The notes beneath the pieces are model-generated. The model made no database searches. It worked only from the letters and a program-made list of their open reading frames with translations, and was not told the DNA's origin. Source: Ulva prolifera (Eukaryota; Chlorophyta; Ulvophyceae; Ulvales; Ulvaceae). Taken from it: 64,000 nt of DNA. A program made the position numbers and the translations under genes. The DNA lies in contig CM041203.1 in assembly GCA_023078555.1 (NCBI GenBank), forward strand, positions 2,757,481 through 2,821,480. The letters run 5' to 3'. Positions 62,386 to 64,000 of this stretch are shown here, one piece after another; positions within the stretch are counted from its first letter, which is position 1, and every line of letters begins with the position of its first letter.

Positions 62386-64000
62386 ATGGCTATCACGCTG
62401 TCGCCGTCGAAGCTCTCTGATAAATTGAGGGCAGAGTTGGATCTGCCAGCAGGAGCTCCCCCGCCTTGGCAAGCACGGCTGCTTGAGTTTGGCGTGCCAA
62501 TAGATTATAGAATGGTCGAAACTGAAATCGAGGAGCCGAGACCGGTATGCGCCCGAGCTGTTCGCGATCCTCCAAACGATCTTCCAAAACATGAGAGCGC
62601 TTCCAATGTTGCACCTTCCCCCAGGTCGAGCAAGCCATGCCGAGGGTTGAGACGCGCTTAAGCTCTCAAACAGGACGTGATCAGACAGTAAGCCAAGCAG
62701 TCAATAATGACGACGCTTTCCGGGTGCGCCTAGGCCCGAAATTCGCGACCATTTTCAGTGAACAGCGCCCGTTAGGTCAGACGAGTGACGCACGACATCC
62801 CTCTGCCGATGCACAAACACCCCATCAACACCTTCCAAAGTTTGCGGGTGCACAGCTGGACATGAAAGCTTTCTACGATGACCCCACGGCCTTGCATGGC
62901 GACTCGAAGCAAGAGGCCCACACCAGAGGAGTGCCCCCGGACAACACAGTTCCGTCTTTGCCCCCGCCGACAAGCTCCGCAAGTCCCGCCTATGGTTCTC
63001 ATCCTCAGGTAGCGGTTAGTGAGGCAGCTGTATCTAAACCTCAGCAAATGAGCTGTGGCTCCCAAAGGGCTCCACCTGAGGAGCGTGCTCCTGCACTCCC
63101 CGGATTGCCTAGTACAAGCAAAGCCGCAACCGCAACACGTTTGCGAGGGAGTGGGTGGCACGGGGCTGAGGGGCACAGTAAACCTCGGAAATGCTCTCAT
63201 GCTGATAAGGGCAGGTCACCTCGACACGCGAGCACCCGCAAGAGCCCCAAGAGACCTGCTGGTCAGAGCCACCAAGCAGTGTGCGAGAGGCCCATGGCTG
63301 CAGAGAAGCAACAAAAGCAGCCCGGACATGGCTCACACGTTGCTGCTGAGGCTGCACATGAGCACAACCAGGACGCCGCTGGCGTTGATGCCAGGATAGT
63401 GTACATAGGGCGTGTCACTGATCAACTCCACAGCAAAGTTGGATCCGATGATGACGACGTCATCTATGTCCGCACCGCCCAGCGTCGTAGGCATGAAGTC
63501 ATGGACCTCGTCAGCGATGAGGACCGCCCTGAAGTGCTCGACCAGTGGTGCCAACTCGACGAGGTTGCCATACCCGTGATGGAAACGGTGCACCACGACG
63601 GCACAGTGACCTGCCAGGACACAGCCATATCTGCACCACAGCTGCAGACATTCACCCAGGCTGAGGACATCTCACCAGCAGCAACACAGCGGGCTTCAGA
63701 ACCCGCCAGCCATGACCCCAACCTGGTCCATGGCGATGGGCAACCACGACACACGAGTGTTGAGAGAGTGCAGAGCCATGGCAAGAGCAGCAAGGCAACC
63801 GACGAACTGCAGCCAGGCGAGGCGCCTGAGCGTGCCACCCCAGAGGCGGAGCCATCCGAGCAGAGAGCCCGCCTGCAAGTGTCTGATCAAGCAGCTCCCG
63901 AGGTACACAGATCTCAAAAGCACACGTCCAGGCGCGAGCCCAACCACTCGAGCTCCCACCACAAGTCCACCAAATCATCGAGGAGCCGGCCAACGCACGG
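62386..64000 (+). CDS. PSP-motif protein with SUMO-interaction-like motifs, running off the right edge
   Basis: Exon 1 is 62386-62544; exon 2 starts at 62625 after a pyrimidine-rich CCCCCAG acceptor and stays open to 64000 without any stop, so the 3' end is outside the window. Both phases are 0 (donor GTATGC). At least 511 residues are visible. Exon 1 encodes SDKLRAELDL...PPPWQARLLEFGVPIDY, resembling the PSP motif of SF3B2 and ZCCHC8 (leucine-rich helix, then PPW, then G-P-x-x-Y). Exon 2 is hydrophilic and disordered, with Lys/Arg/Ser-rich patches. It contains two acid-flanked hydrophobic stretches like SUMO-interaction motifs: DDDDVIYV (about 63447-63470) and VMDLVSDED (about 63497-63523). 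A nuclear RNA-processing or SUMO-related scaffold is a reasonable inference only. The ATG at 62386 is the first in frame. Confidence 0.68.

Overview
The window is nuclear DNA of a eukaryote, most probably a chlorophyte green alga. Nearly every gene has several introns, usually about 70-300 bases. The families are plant-like: a GARP transcription factor, a bZIP factor, an acyl-CoA-binding/kelch protein of the ACBP4/5 type, a half-size ABCA transporter of the plant type, and an EFR3-like protein. The motif TGTAA, the usual chlorophyte polyadenylation signal, lies downstream of several stop codons. There are no bacterial operons, no CRISPR array and no organelle genes. Exon coordinates below were built by hand; each proposed intron was accepted only when both reading phases closed and the joined protein matched a family or continued a repeat or coiled coil.

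Layout, left to right: 3' part of a GARP factor (+, 129-1245); an unrecognised minus-strand gene end (1621-2418); a gene-poor stretch with large palindromes near 4.06-4.13 kb; an FkbM methyltransferase (+, 5091-6552); PEX11 (-, 7196-8735); a SETD6/Rubisco-LSMT-like lysine methyltransferase (-, 9159-12246); phosphopantothenate-cysteine ligase (+, 12777-14044); BCP1/BCCIP (-, 14295-15701); the metalloprotease ATP23 (-, 16675-17855); LSM2 (+, 18306-18793); a small ankyrin protein with two GC-AG introns (-, 19158-20206); a 13-exon half-size ABCA transporter (-, 21435-28256); about 2.9 kb with no recognised gene; a bZIP factor (-, 31138-31821); a large ankyrin protein with a long disordered tail (+, 32659-38823); a disordered Ala/Pro-rich reading frame (-, 39139-40779) that may be the C-terminus of the EFR3-like gene (-, 41381-44494).

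The right third holds a decayed non-LTR retroelement fragment between two perfect 80-bp direct repeats (45223-46449), two consecutive coiled-coil genes (-, 48254-49780 and 49883-53930, the second with a (TG)70 tract in an intron), the ACBP-kelch gene (-, 54447-57640), a small gene with two copies of a tryptophan/histidine-rich motif (+, 59312-60565), and a gene running off the right edge (+, from 62386) with a PSP-like N-terminus and two SUMO-interaction-like motifs.

The genes are mostly unrelated housekeeping functions: coenzyme A synthesis, lipid and acyl-CoA handling, peroxisome division, mRNA decay/splicing, mitochondrial ATP synthase assembly and plasma-membrane phosphoinositide signalling. 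Several pairs are divergent and share short upstream regions (SETD6-like/PPCS, ATP23/LSM2, bZIP/ankyrin). Base composition is uneven: the ABCA, large ankyrin and EFR3 regions use mostly G/C in third codon positions, while 12-20 kb and 48-57 kb do not.
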